Origin: Pontibacter korlensis
GTDB taxonomy: Bacteria > Bacteroidota > Bacteroidia > Cytophagales > Hymenobacteraceae
Length of the DNA: 64,000 nucleotides
Assembly: GCF_000973725.1 (NCBI RefSeq)
Contig: NZ_CP009621.1
Coordinates: forward strand, 5,201,001-5,265,000
Direction of reading: 5' to 3'
Part shown: one piece after another, positions 43,772 through 53,513 of the stretch
How the letters are laid out: each line of letters opens with the position of its first letter
How positions within the stretch are numbered: the first letter of the stretch is position 1
Made by a program: the position numbers and the translations under genes
Notes under the pieces: model-generated
Told to the model about the DNA's origin: nothing
The model's database searches: none
Seen by the model: only the letters and a program-made list of their open reading frames with translations

Positions 43772-45139
43772 ATGAGTAATAAGCAAAAGCACTACACCAA
43801 CTATATTTTTTACACTTTCTTCACACTGGTTATACTTCTGCTAACCAGCTGTAGCCAGCAGCAGACTTTAAGAGGAGTGTTCAAAAGCCAGACACCTTAC
43901 GAGAAGTATGCGGCTAAGCTGAAAGATGCAAACCTGGACGAAACGGCATTGGGCCAAGAGTGGATAACAGCTGGCCAGCAGGCCCTGCAGGACTCGCTAA
44001 GCGTAAGGCTGCCTTTTAAAGAGACGGGCTACTTTGCTGCCGATAAGCCCCGTGCCTTGGGTTATCGCATAGATGCCAAACGTGGGCAAAGGCTGATTGT
44101 AAACCTGGAGGTACAGGCACGAGAGCAACTGCAGGTGTTTATGGACCTGTTTGAAAGCGGCAATGGCAAACCTAAGCATGTAGCCGCCGCCGATTCTACT
44201 GCCGCTACCTTGGCTTATGAAGTAGATGAAGACCAGCAGCACATACTGCGTGTGCAGCCCGAGTTACTGCGCAGCGGTCAGTATACTGTAACCATTCAAT
44301 CAGAGCCTATACTTGCCTTTCCGGTAGACGGGAAGAGTAGCCGCAACATTGCCAGCATTTGGGGCGACCCACGCGATGCCGGCGCACGCCGGCACGAAGG
44401 CGTTGACATTTTTGCCAAGCGTGGCACACCAGCCATCGCCGGCACCGACGGTGTTATCAGGCAGGTAGCCACTACTCCACGCGGAGGCAAGGTGGTTTGG
44501 CTGTCGGACATCAACCGCAGGCAAAGCCTGTACTATGCCCACCTCGATAGCCAGCTGGTGCAGGTAGGCCAGCACGTACAGGCAGGCGATACCTTGGGTC
44601 TGATTGGAAATACGGGTAACGCCCGAACCACTGGGCCGCATCTGCACTTTGGTATTTACCGCTACGGTCATGGTGCCATCAACCCCTACCCCTACGTGCA
44701 CCAGTCTTCCGCCCCTGTGCCAGCTGTTAAGATTAACGGCGAACTGGTTGGCAACTGGGTTCGTGTAAGTAGCCGCGCGGCTAACGTGCGACTGCAGCCT
44801 AGCACAAAGTCGGGGGTATACCGTTCGCTACCTCAGCACACGCCTTTGCAGGTTACTGGTGGTACCTCCAGCTGGTACCGTGTTGCCATGCCCGATGGCA
44901 AAGAAGCTTATATTGCCAGTAGTGTAGTAGAGCCTGCAACAAAGCCTGTAAAGTATGAGAAGCTTGCCTCTGAAACCAGCCTGCTGGACGAAGCACACCC
45001 AAGTGCCGCCGCTAAAGATAGTCTGCCAGCCGGAAGCAATGTGGCTATACTTGGCAGCTATAAGGGCTATGAGCTGGTGCGCAACGAAGCCGGAGAACTT
45101 GGTTGGATAAACCCACAACTGACATTGAGTGCAAGGTAA
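43772..45139 (+). CDS. M23 (LytM) peptidase lipoprotein with SH3 domain
   Basis: A 455-aa protein from ATG 43772, chosen because the hydrophobic segment and lipobox LLTSC follow directly; the longer frame begins at TTG with no signal. The LytM domain holds RRHEGVDIFAKRGTPAIA (HxxxD zinc ligands) and TTGPHLHFGIYRYG (HxH). Downstream is an SH3b-like domain (SSRAANVRLQPSTKSGVYRSLP ... GKEAYIASSVVE) and a second SH3-like repeat near the C-terminus. It probably cleaves peptidoglycan peptide bonds at the envelope. Confidence 0.92.
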   Translation: MSNKQKHYTNYIFYTFFTLVILLLTSCSQQQTLRGVFKSQTPYEKYAAKLKDANLDETALGQEWITAGQQALQDSLSVRLPFKETGYFAADKPRALGYRIDAKRGQRLIVNLEVQAREQLQVFMDLFESGNGKPKHVAAADSTAATLAYEVDEDQQHILRVQPELLRSGQYTVTIQSEPILAFPVDGKSSRNIASIWGDPRDAGARRHEGVDIFAKRGTPAIAGTDGVIRQVATTPRGGKVVWLSDINRRQSLYYAHLDSQLVQVGQHVQAGDTLGLIGNTGNARTTGPHLHFGIYRYGHGAINPYPYVHQSSAPVPAVKINGELVGNWVRVSSRAANVRLQPSTKSGVYRSLPQHTPLQVTGGTSSWYRVAMPDGKEAYIASSVVEPATKPVKYEKLASETSLLDEAHPSAAAKDSLPAGSNVAILGSYKGYELVRNEAGELGWINPQLTLSAR

Positions 45140-45784
45140 GACTGGTCTTTATAGACCAACCATCCCTGCCCCTCAGACTATGCCCGCTAGTTTCGAACTC
45201 GTGTTCTCGCTTGTCTAAGGAGGGGAGTCTGTTACTGCTTCAGCTAAAGTATAAGTTTCATTGTAGCTGTCCTTGTGCGGACAGGCCACAGGTGTAAACC
45301 CACCCCCATCCCTCCGAGGAGGGGAATCTGTTCGGCCAATGATTACACCCCTGTGACCTACGGTCGCAAGTTTCTACTCTCGTCTCACTTGTCCTCAAGG
45401 GAACAGTTGAAGAACAGCGGTCATCAAATCTGATCCCAGTCCTTGGGTTGAGCGCCTTGTGAGATCCGGTGCCCGTAGGACAGCGCACTGGCGCAGGAGG
45501 GACACGGTGCGATGCCCTTATCGAAGGCCCCCTACCCCCACAGGACGAGGCCCCGCGGCCTTGAGCGCACCAAAGCAGGAGGTGAAACAAGCAGGTGGTA
45601 AGGCTATGGATGAACAGCAGCAAAGAAAAAAATTTGCCTCAAGTTCCAGGAACGGCAGTTTGAAAATATAGCAAGGCAAAGGTGTAACCGGGAATGAAAT
45701 TCACAAACCTCTTTCTACCTATCCATACCCGCACACTGCTCAATAATTTATATATTTACACTTAACACTCAAACTAAACACTTA
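45140..45784. repeat. Gene-free spacer with degenerate repeats
   Basis: 645 bases with no convincing gene. Related motifs occur more than once: CTAAGGAGGGGAGTCTGTT near 45217 and CCGAGGAGGGGAATCTGTTC near 45315, and two similar stretches built around CGCTAGTTTC/CGCAAGTTTC followed by CTCGCTTGTC/CTCACTTGTC (about 45186-45216 and 45364-45393). The 45450-45560 part is more GC-rich than its surroundings. Small open frames cross it on both strands but look like translated repeat. I suspect a genome-wide interspersed repeat, judged from pattern only. Confidence 0.55.
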
Positions 45785-46693
45785 TTGCCTTTGAAGTTAG
45801 CTGCTATTGATATTGGGTCGAATGCGGTAAGATGCCAGATTTCCAGCGTACTGAACCAGAACGGAAGAGTATTTTTCAAAAAAGTAGAGTACGTGCGTTA
45901 TGCCATCCGCTTCGGCGAGGATGTGTTTAACACGGGCTACATCAGCGACCTGAAAATCGAGAAGTTTATTAAACTGCTCAAGGCCTTCCAGTTATTGCTG
46001 GATGTTCATGATGTGGACCACTACATGATCTGTGCTACCTCAGCCATGCGCAGCTCCCTTAATGCCCCTGAGATACTTGAGCGGGTAAGACAGGAAGTGG
46101 GAATGGAAATACAGGTAATAGATGGTGTAACAGAAGCCGATCTTATCAACAAGGTAATCTATAATTTCCTGGATGAGCAGCGTAACTACCTGCACATAGA
46201 CGTTGGAGGTGGCAGCACGGAGTTCAACATCTATGTAAACCGCCAGAAGATGGCCTCCCAGTCGTTTGAGCAAGGCTCCATCAGGCATATGCATGGCCGT
46301 GACTCTGAAGAGCTCTGGAACAGCATGCGCACCTGGATAGAAGCCAATGCCAAGAAGTACCACCTGTCGCGTGCCGTAGGTACAGGAGGTAACATCAATA
46401 AAATTTACGAGATAGCGGGCAAAACGCCGGGCAAGCCTATCTACCGGAAGCAGATTGAGGAAGTAGCAGCCTACATAGCTAGTTTACCTTTAGAACAGCG
46501 CATTACAGAACTGCTCCTGAATCCCGATCGAGCCGATGTGATTGTACCTGCCTCAGAAATCTACCTTTCAGCCATGAAATGGGCTAAGCTGGAAAGCATG
46601 ATTGTACCAGCGGTAGGTTTGAAAGACGGTATGCTGCACTCCCTTTATGAGCGCTACCACCCGGAGCGCTTCGTGATAACCAAGATCAGCTAA
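45785..46693 (+). CDS. Ppx/GppA-family exopolyphosphatase
   Basis: A 302-aa protein of the actin-like Ppx/GppA fold: LAAIDIGSNAVRCQIS (phosphate 1), TSAMRSSLNAPEIL, INKVIYNF..., IDVGGGSTEF (phosphate 2), SFEQGSIRHMH, VGTGGNINKI. There is no ATG at the N-terminus; translation must start at TTG 45785 or TTG 45791, the latter giving LKLAAIDIG. It hydrolyses polyphosphate or pppGpp. It is convergent with polyphosphate kinase (46780-48879), and the two share a terminator, so synthesis and breakdown are encoded side by side. It is shorter than E. coli Ppx (about 513 aa), lacking the C-terminal domains. Confidence 0.92.
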   Translation: MPLKLAAIDIGSNAVRCQISSVLNQNGRVFFKKVEYVRYAIRFGEDVFNTGYISDLKIEKFIKLLKAFQLLLDVHDVDHYMICATSAMRSSLNAPEILERVRQEVGMEIQVIDGVTEADLINKVIYNFLDEQRNYLHIDVGGGSTEFNIYVNRQKMASQSFEQGSIRHMHGRDSEELWNSMRTWIEANAKKYHLSRAVGTGGNINKIYEIAGKTPGKPIYRKQIEEVAAYIASLPLEQRITELLLNPDRADVIVPASEIYLSAMKWAKLESMIVPAVGLKDGMLHSLYERYHPERFVITKIS

Positions 46694-46713
46694 ACGTATC
46701 CAAGTATAAAAAT

Positions 46714-46761
46714 AAAAGCGGCTGCAGCCTCTTCTTCGGAAGTTAAGCTGCAGCCGCTTTT
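46714..46761. terminator. Bidirectional terminator between ppx and ppk
   Basis: AAAAGCGGCTGCAGC (46714-46728) pairs with GCTGCAGCCGCTTTT (46747-46761), and flanking AAGTATA / TATACTT add further pairing. Confidence 0.93.
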
Positions 46762-46779
46762 ATACTTTAGTGGAGGCTT

Positions 46780-48879
46780 CTACACCAACTCTACATCTTC
46801 AACCACATAAGCTTTGTTGTAGAATAACTTGTGGATGTCTATAACCTCCTCATTCGCTCCGGCACGACGCTTTATGTAAGTACCGTCTTCACGCATGATG
46901 TAGGAGTTCTGGTTATCCAGCAGGTTGTAGTATAGAATGGTGATTGCCTCGCGTTTTAACTCCGCGTTAGCAATCAGGAAGAGAGCCTCTATACGGCGGT
47001 CGAAGCTGCGTACCATCATGTCTGCACTTCCGCCATATACTTTAGGGTCGCCGTTGTTGTGGAAGTAGTACAGGCGGGCATGCTCCAGGTACTCCCCTAC
47101 TATACTTTTCACAGAGATATTTTCGCTCAAGTCCTCACGGCCCGGTCTCAGGCAGCAAATGCCCCGCACTATCAGCTTGATCGTAACACCGGCTTTTGAG
47201 GCCTTATACAACTCATCAATTACCTCCCTATCCTCCAGCGAGTTTATCTTGATCACGATACCGCTCTTCAGCCCCTTCTTCGCGTTGCGGGCTTCTATCC
47301 GGATCAGATCTATCAACTGGCTCCGCATGTTCTTTGGCGAGGTCATCAGGTATTTATACTCGTTCGGGCGAGAGTGGCCGGTAATTACGTTGAAGAACTC
47401 AGACACGTCGTGCGCATAGATTTCGTTCGTTGTCAGCAAGCTCACATCAGTGTACAAACGAGCCGTAGCCTCATTGTAGTTACCGCTGCCGATGTGTACA
47501 TATCGCGTCACCTTCTCCCCTTCCTTCCGGATGATCATCATCATTTTGGTGTGCGTTTTGTACTTGCTGATACCGTAAATCACAAAGCAGCCTGCCTTCT
47601 CCAGCCTCTCGCCTTCCCGCAGGTTGCGCTCCTCATCAAAACGGGCTTTCACCTCAAACAAAACCGACACGTGCTTGCCATTCTCAGCGGCCTTCAGTAA
47701 GGCTGCTGTTACCCTACTCTGGTCTGCTAAGCGGTAAATCGTCTGCTTTATACCCAGCACTGATGGGTCTTCTGCGGCGCGCTCCAGCAGGTTTACTACT
47801 GGCTCCATACTGTTGTATGGGTGGTGCAGCAGCACATCATGCTCCTTCAGGTACTCAAACATATCCACCCCATCGCTAGGCAGGCTAAGCGGAAGTACAG
47901 AGGCTGGTTGCTTAAAGCACTTGTTCTTATAATGGCGGTGGTTCACGATCTGCCACAGGCCGCGCAGGTCCAGCATACTGTTAATGGTGAACACGTTGGC
48001 ATTGTCTATGGTCCAGCGCTCCTTCAGTATCTTCATCATAAACTGAGAAGGATTTCGCTCTACCTCCAGGCGCACCACACGGCCTTTTTTACGGGTCTTC
48101 AGCTTAGATTTGATCTCCTGCACAAAGTCTGCCTCCAGGTCGTCCGACTCTTCCAGTGTGAAGTCGCCATTACGCGTAATGCGGAACAGGTTTACCGATA
48201 CGATGTCCACATTGCGGAACAGCTTCTTGATTTTCCAGCGCACGATTTCTTCAATCGGCACAAAGATGATCTTGTCCTTGCGGTTGATCTCGTAAAAGCG
48301 CGCCAGGTTCTGCGGAATCTGCACAAAGGTTACGCGGTCCTGCGGCTTGCCTTCGTCGGTGGTACGGGTAACCACGCCAAAAGTCAGCAACTGGTTCATG
48401 AGCAGCGGAAAGCCATGGTAGTTATCAAACACCATGGGCGTGAGCATTGGGTAGATGGTATTCTTGAAGTATGAATCCACCTTCTTCTGCTCAATTTCGG
48501 TCAGCTCGTTTACCTTCAGTATATCAAAGCCACTCTTGGGGAAGAGGGGCTTCAGTTCGTTGTTGAAGGTCAGGTACTGGTCGTTTACAAAACGGTGCGC
48601 GTAGTCGAGCAACTTCTTACGGAACGGCAGTTCACGCAGGCCGGAGTAATCGGTGCGTTCCTTTCCGTAGTCGAGGTAATTGTACAAGCTACCCACCCGG
48701 ATCATAAAAAACTCATCCAGGTTAGACGAGGTGATAGCCAAAAACTTCAGCCTGTCGAAAAGGCTTTTGTTGGCATCACGCGCCTGGTCCAATACTCTAT
48801 AGTTAAACCGCAGCCAGCTCAGGTCACGGCTAATGTATTTACTTTTCTTTATCTGGTCAGAAACCTTACTGATAAGCAT
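46780..48879 (-). CDS. ppk1: Polyphosphate kinase 1
   Basis: A 699-aa enzyme from ATG 48879 (MLISKVSDQIKKSKYISRDLSWLRFN); the frame extends 17 codons upstream without homology. It polymerises ATP gamma-phosphate into polyphosphate. Visible are NRVLDQARD-like N-domain, ITSSNLDEFFMIRVGSL, LLHHPYNSMEPVVNLLERAA, KQTIYRLADQSRV, VLFEVKARFDEERNLREGERLE, and the catalytic His in YVHIGSGNYNEATARLYTDVSLLT. The C-terminal YYFHNNGDPKVYGGSADMM block is also present. It is convergent with ppx. Confidence 0.96.
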   Translation of the reverse strand: MLISKVSDQIKKSKYISRDLSWLRFNYRVLDQARDANKSLFDRLKFLAITSSNLDEFFMIRVGSLYNYLDYGKERTDYSGLRELPFRKKLLDYAHRFVNDQYLTFNNELKPLFPKSGFDILKVNELTEIEQKKVDSYFKNTIYPMLTPMVFDNYHGFPLLMNQLLTFGVVTRTTDEGKPQDRVTFVQIPQNLARFYEINRKDKIIFVPIEEIVRWKIKKLFRNVDIVSVNLFRITRNGDFTLEESDDLEADFVQEIKSKLKTRKKGRVVRLEVERNPSQFMMKILKERWTIDNANVFTINSMLDLRGLWQIVNHRHYKNKCFKQPASVLPLSLPSDGVDMFEYLKEHDVLLHHPYNSMEPVVNLLERAAEDPSVLGIKQTIYRLADQSRVTAALLKAAENGKHVSVLFEVKARFDEERNLREGERLEKAGCFVIYGISKYKTHTKMMMIIRKEGEKVTRYVHIGSGNYNEATARLYTDVSLLTTNEIYAHDVSEFFNVITGHSRPNEYKYLMTSPKNMRSQLIDLIRIEARNAKKGLKSGIVIKINSLEDREVIDELYKASKAGVTIKLIVRGICCLRPGREDLSENISVKSIVGEYLEHARLYYFHNNGDPKVYGGSADMMVRSFDRRIEALFLIANAELKREAITILYYNLLDNQNSYIMREDGTYIKRRAGANEEVIDIHKLFYNKAYVVEDVELV

Positions 48880-49071
48880 GCTTTCTCTCTTTTTCGGATA
48901 CCTGCAAAGTGCCATAACGGGGGCAAGCACCCTCTATACTTCATAAACCCAAAATATAAGGATAAAGTATAGGTTATCCCTCATATTCCTTTAAAATTAT
49001 TAGTGGCTGAGTTTCCTCTTATACCTGTGCCAAGTACCAACGTACAACAAGGGCAAACAACTAAAACTGCC

Positions 49072-50013
49072 ATGGCTTCTCTTACCGCTACTCCTCCTGT
49101 TTTAGACGAGTTTCCGCCACTGCCGCTGGAAGAATGGGAAAGCACCAAGTACACGCTGCACCTGTACCTGCAGATAATCGGTAAAATCAGGCTAAAGCTG
49201 ATGCCGCGCCGCAACCACTGGTGGAACGCAACACTTTACGTTACCAGCCGGGGCCTCAGCACATCTCCTATGCCTTATAAGTTTTACACGTTGGAGTGCG
49301 AGCTCGATTTTATCGACCACCAGTTGCACCTACGCACCAATACCAGTGCTTCAGAAAGTATAACGCTACAGGATGGCCTAAGCGTAGCCGAGTATTACAC
49401 GCAGGTAATGAAGGCACTGGAGGTATTAGGCGTTCATGTAGAGCTTCTGGCCAAGCCTTACGACAACAAGAGTACCATACCTTTTGCACAAGACCACACC
49501 CATGCTACGTACAACCAGGAGCAGGTACACCGGTACTGGCGGGTGCTGGTAACAGTAGACCAGGTACTAAAGGAGTTCAGCGGACGGTTCTACGGCAAAA
49601 CCTGCCCTGTGCACCTGTACTGGCACCACCTCGACCTGACTGTTACGCGTTTTTCCGGCAAACAGGTTCCTATAAATCCTGAGGCAAGCATAGTGGAGAA
49701 AGATGCTTACTCGCACGAGGTAATCAGCTTTGGCTTTTGGCCTGGCGATGATCAGGTACGCTTTCCTGCTTTCTACTCTTATACTTATCCCGCACCAAAA
49801 GGGCTGGACCAGCAGCCACTGCAGCCCAAGCAAGCCAGTTGGGTAGACTCTAACGGTAGCCCAATGGCCATACTCAACTATGAGGAACTGCGGGAGCTAG
49901 ACAACCCACGTCAGGCGCTACTGGATTTTCTGGAAAGCGCGTACCAAGCCGGGGCACAACTTGCACAGTGGCCGGTGCAGGAGCTTACGGTAAAGCCTCT
50001 GGAAGCGCTGTAA
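49072..50013 (+). CDS. DUF5996 family protein
   Basis: A 313-aa protein from ATG 49072 (MASLTATPP); the frame also opens at GTG 49003. The sequence FPPLPLEEWESTKYTLHLYLQ, RNHWWNATLYVTSRGLS and HLDLTVTRFSGK are features I associate with DUF5996. There is no signal peptide, and the function is unknown. It starts about 190 bases from the divergent ppk1 start and precedes a PagL-like gene by 37 bases on the same strand. Confidence 0.78.
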   Translation: MASLTATPPVLDEFPPLPLEEWESTKYTLHLYLQIIGKIRLKLMPRRNHWWNATLYVTSRGLSTSPMPYKFYTLECELDFIDHQLHLRTNTSASESITLQDGLSVAEYYTQVMKALEVLGVHVELLAKPYDNKSTIPFAQDHTHATYNQEQVHRYWRVLVTVDQVLKEFSGRFYGKTCPVHLYWHHLDLTVTRFSGKQVPINPEASIVEKDAYSHEVISFGFWPGDDQVRFPAFYSYTYPAPKGLDQQPLQPKQASWVDSNGSPMAILNYEELRELDNPRQALLDFLESAYQAGAQLAQWPVQELTVKPLEAL

Positions 50014-50050
50014 GTACAGAACCGAAGCCACACACCTGATATAGTACGAT

Positions 50051-51163
50051 ATGAGCAGAAGCCAAAGTATACTTTTCCTTCTCCGATCACTGTTTTTTCT
50101 TTTTCTCTGGGTAAAAGCTGCTGCACCAGCCACGGCACAGGATAGTAAGCCTGCTATAAACCTTGGGCTGCGTACCCACTACGGCTTTATCATACCGCAC
50201 TCAGATGCTATCCGGGAGGTATCTTACTCACACCCCCGTGCACTGGAACTGGACCTAAGCTTACACTTTACCAGCAAAAAGGCTTGGCAGTTCATCCAGG
50301 GCTATCCCAGGTTTGGAGCATCTGTCTCCTACATTAACTTCGACAACCCCGACGTGCTGGGCAACGCCTATGCGCTTATACTTTATGTAGAGCCTTTTTT
50401 GTCGGCTCACCGGAGGGTCAGCCTCTCATTCAGGTTTGGAGGTGGCTTATCTTACCAGAGCAACGTGTACGACGCCATCAGTAATCCGCAAAATCAGTTT
50501 TACAGCACCAGGCTTGCCTTTCCGCTGACGGTAAACCTGATGGCAAACTACAGGCTGAGCGAGACCTGGCTCCTGCGAGCCGGCGGCACCTACAGCCACA
50601 TTTCTAACGGTGGCATACGCCAGCCTAACAAGGGTATAAACTTTCCGATGGCAACTCTTGGGGTAGATTATGCGCTACGCCCGGCCACTTTCCCTGAGCG
50701 ACAACTGCAAAAGTATGAACCGGAAGATACGGAACGTTATTACCTGGTAGCGTTGTCAGGCACTATGAAGGATGGCAGAATCGACCAGACAGACAAGCTC
50801 CTTTTGTGGGGCGTTACAGCCTATGCCAGCCAACGCACAGGAAGGTTAAGCGCCCTTACAGCAGGCGCAGAATGGGTAGCAGATTACTCCATCAAAGAAG
50901 TTATGGATGAGGAAGATATTGATAAAGACTTTCAGCGGGGAGCGCTTTTAGTTGGTCACGAGCTATACATCGGCAGGTTCAGGTTTAACCAGATGTTGGG
51001 GGTATACCTATATGCTCCGCGTAAAGCCCGGGATCCGGTGTACCAGCGCTGGGGACTGGAGTATCATACTCCTCCCGGTTTATTCTTCGGCATTAACCTG
51101 AAAGCACACCGGCACGTGGCCGATTTCCTGGATGTACGGGTTGGCTGGCGTTTTGGGAATTAA
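50051..51163 (+). CDS. PagL-like outer-membrane acyloxyacyl hydrolase
   Basis: A 370-aa protein with a signal peptide (cleavage near AAPATAQ) and alternating hydrophobic strands typical of an outer-membrane barrel. The motif GGTYSHISNGGIRQPNKG matches the catalytic His-x-Ser-Asn region of PagL, which removes the 3-O-acyl chain of lipid A. It is longer than classic PagL (about 170 aa), as is common in Bacteroidota; the extra C-terminal half continues barrel-like strands and ends in VRVGWRFGN with a near-terminal aromatic residue. Confidence 0.82.
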   Translation: MSRSQSILFLLRSLFFLFLWVKAAAPATAQDSKPAINLGLRTHYGFIIPHSDAIREVSYSHPRALELDLSLHFTSKKAWQFIQGYPRFGASVSYINFDNPDVLGNAYALILYVEPFLSAHRRVSLSFRFGGGLSYQSNVYDAISNPQNQFYSTRLAFPLTVNLMANYRLSETWLLRAGGTYSHISNGGIRQPNKGINFPMATLGVDYALRPATFPERQLQKYEPEDTERYYLVALSGTMKDGRIDQTDKLLLWGVTAYASQRTGRLSALTAGAEWVADYSIKEVMDEEDIDKDFQRGALLVGHELYIGRFRFNQMLGVYLYAPRKARDPVYQRWGLEYHTPPGLFFGINLKAHRHVADFLDVRVGWRFGN

Positions 51164-51267
51164 GTTTTCAGTCCCTGACCTGTACCAGCTCTTTCTCCTA
51201 AACCCTTATCCAGATAATAACTCGTATCTTTGAGCATTAGCAAGTATCATACTTAACCAAACATTAC

Positions 51268-52410
51268 ATGTCCTTTTCATCTCTCGGCTTATCGGCACCT
51301 CTGGTAAGAGCTGTAGAAAACCAGCAGTACAAAGAACCTTACCCCATCCAGAAAGAGGCCATACCTGCCATGTTGCAGGGAAAGGATATCCTGGGGCTTG
51401 CACAGACAGGCTCCGGCAAAACAGCAAGTTATGTCTTGCCTATCCTGGAGATGCTACAGCGAAAGGTACCGTCTGGAAACAGAGCAGTGCCTGTGCTTGT
51501 ATTGGTACCGACCCGGGAGTTAGCCACTCAAGTGGGGGAAGTAGTACGTTCTTTCGCTTCGGAACTGCCGCGCCAGGTAAAGTCTATGGCCGTATTCGGG
51601 GGCGTATCCATTAACCCACAGATGATGAAGCTGCACGGTACAGAGATACTGATAGCTACGCCTGGCCGCCTGCTCGACCTGGTGGAGCACAAAGCTGTGC
51701 AGCTTTCGGAGGTAAAAGTGCTGGTGCTGGACGAGGCTGATAAAATGTTAAGTTTAGGCTTTAAAGAGGAGATTGAGAAGATATTTTCGCTGCTGCCTCA
51801 AAAGCGACAGAACGTACTCTTCTCTGCCACCCTGGATGAGGAGGTAGCTTTTCTTGTTGCTGAGATACTGCACAACCCGGTAAAAATAAGGATAGAGGAA
51901 GAAGCCGTTGTACCAGATCTGATTAACCAGACAGCTTACCAGGTAACAGCTGAGCGCAAAGGGCCATTCCTGCGCTACCTCATAAAGCAGAGTAATATGC
52001 AGCAGGTATTGGTATTTACATCCTCCATCCGGACAGCTAATAATGTGGTGGGTAAGCTTGTGAAGAACGGTATAGAAGCGGCCGCGTTTCATGGCGATAA
52101 AAGCCAGGGAGCCAGAACAGAGGCGCTGCGCCAGTTTAAAGCGGGCAAATTACGAGTACTGGTAGCAACGGATTTAGCTTCCCGCGGTATCGACATCAAG
52201 TCCCTTCCACATGTAATCAACTACGAGCTTCCAAGATCGCCAAAAGACTACGTGCACCGCATTGGTAGAACTGGCCGTGCAGAGGCTTCCGGTGAAGCCA
52301 TCTCTTTGATCTCGCCAGATGAGGACCATCATTTTAAAGTGATTCAGAAGAAAATGGGCAAGCAGGTACCCATGTCACCCACAGAGGATATAAACTTATC
52401 CGGTTTCTAA
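51268..52410 (+). CDS. DEAD-box RNA helicase
   Basis: A 380-aa helicase core of the RhlE-like group: Q motif YKEPYPIQKEAIP, motif I AQTGSGKT, Ia VLVPTRELA, II VLDEADKML, III FSATL, V VATDLASRGIDI, VI HRIGRTGRAEASGEA. There is no basic C-terminal extension, so it is a minimal core. It would remodel RNA in ribosome assembly or mRNA decay. It is monocistronic with a downstream terminator. Confidence 0.95.
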   Translation: MSFSSLGLSAPLVRAVENQQYKEPYPIQKEAIPAMLQGKDILGLAQTGSGKTASYVLPILEMLQRKVPSGNRAVPVLVLVPTRELATQVGEVVRSFASELPRQVKSMAVFGGVSINPQMMKLHGTEILIATPGRLLDLVEHKAVQLSEVKVLVLDEADKMLSLGFKEEIEKIFSLLPQKRQNVLFSATLDEEVAFLVAEILHNPVKIRIEEEAVVPDLINQTAYQVTAERKGPFLRYLIKQSNMQQVLVFTSSIRTANNVVGKLVKNGIEAAAFHGDKSQGARTEALRQFKAGKLRVLVATDLASRGIDIKSLPHVINYELPRSPKDYVHRIGRTGRAEASGEAISLISPDEDHHFKVIQKKMGKQVPMSPTEDINLSGF

Positions 52411-52436
52411 TGCAGAGTTACCAACAGGTATAAAAT

Positions 52437-52468
52437 AAAACAGGCGAGCCTAAAGGTTCGCCTGTTTT
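52437..52468. terminator. Bidirectional terminator between the helicase gene and menB
   Basis: AAAACAGGCGAGCC (52437-52450) pairs with GGTTCGCCTGTTTT (52455-52468), with one mismatch. Confidence 0.93.
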
Positions 52469-52488
52469 GATATGTAGTTAAACTGCTG

Positions 52489-53331
52489 TTACGGTATCCA
52501 TTTGATGTCGGAGAAATCGGGCTTGCGCTTCTCCAGGAAAGCATTGCGGCCTTCTTTTGCCTCTTCCGTCATATAGGCCAAACGAGTAGCCTCACCGGCA
52601 AACACCTGCTGCCCTACCATGCCATCGTCAGTAAGGTTGAAAGCAAACTTGAGCATCTTGATAGAAGTTGGCGACTTTGCCAGTATTTCCTGTGCCCACT
52701 GGTAAGCTGTGTCTTCCAGTTCTTCGTGCGGGATCACCGCGTTCACCATACCCATGTCGAAAGCCTCTTGTGCAGAGTAGTTTCTGCCCAGGAAGAAGAT
52801 CTCACGGGCGCGCTTCTGCCCTACCATCTTAGCCAGGTAAGCAGAACCGTAGCCACCATCGAAACTGGTCACGTCAGCATCCGTCTGTTTGAAAATAGCA
52901 TGCTCTTTACTGGCAAGCGACAGGTCGCATACGACGTGCAGGCTATGGCCACCACCTACTGCCCAACCTGGAACCACAGCAATCACCACTTTCGGCATAA
53001 AGCGGATCAGGCGCTGTACTTCCAGAATGTTCAGGCGCGGCATACCAGACTCATCCACATAACCCTGATGGCCACGTGCATTCTGATCGCCACCACTACA
53101 GAAAGAGTATACGCCATCTTTAGTAGAAGGTCCCTCAGCAGAAAGCAGCACCACACCTATCGAAGTATCTTCGCGGGCATCCAGGAAAGCCTCGAAAAGC
53201 TCTGCCACGGTTTTAGGGCGAAACGCATTGCGCACATTTGGGCGGTTAAAGGCAATACGGGCTACCCCACCCGACTTCTTGTAAGTTATATCTTCGTATT
53301 CTTTGACTGTAATCCAATTAGCTTTACTCAT
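52489..53331 (-). CDS. menB: 1,4-dihydroxy-2-naphthoyl-CoA synthase
   Basis: A 280-aa crotonase-fold enzyme of menaquinone synthesis that cyclises O-succinylbenzoyl-CoA. MenB landmarks are RIAFNRPNVRNAFRPKTVAEL, FCSGGDQNARGHQGYVDESG (oxyanion loop), VPGWAVGGGHSLHVVCDLSLAS, and QTDADVTSFDGGYGSAYLAKMVGQKRAREIFFLGR with the conserved Asp and Tyr. Menaquinone is the usual respiratory quinone in Bacteroidota. It is monocistronic here; no other men gene lies in the window. Confidence 0.97.
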   Translation of the reverse strand: MSKANWITVKEYEDITYKKSGGVARIAFNRPNVRNAFRPKTVAELFEAFLDAREDTSIGVVLLSAEGPSTKDGVYSFCSGGDQNARGHQGYVDESGMPRLNILEVQRLIRFMPKVVIAVVPGWAVGGGHSLHVVCDLSLASKEHAIFKQTDADVTSFDGGYGSAYLAKMVGQKRAREIFFLGRNYSAQEAFDMGMVNAVIPHEELEDTAYQWAQEILAKSPTSIKMLKFAFNLTDDGMVGQQVFAGEATRLAYMTEEAKEGRNAFLEKRKPDFSDIKWIP

Positions 53332-53449
53332 ATCTTAAGGATTTTTTGTAAAAGTACGGCTTTTCAGACTTTGGTGCATAATGCGGCGGTAATTTGCTGC
53401 TCCTGCCGCTCCTATTGCAAGTGCAGCCTGCAGCATGTCTAAAAGCAAA

Positions 53450-53483
53450 GAAGCCACTCCGGTTATACTTCCAGAGTGGCTTC
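53450..53483 (-). terminator. Terminator after the M13 peptidase gene
   Basis: GAAGCCACTC (53450-53459) pairs with GAGTGGCTTC (53474-53483). On the minus strand it is followed by TTTGCTTTT. Confidence 0.85.
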
Positions 53484-53513
53484 TCATATTTTATATTTTG
53501 ACCCAGATCCGTA

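Noticed and set aside
45258..45623. 121-aa minus-strand frame in the repeat spacer
   Set aside because: The translation is Arg/Cys/Pro-rich and follows the repeat sequence; no start context or family resemblance.
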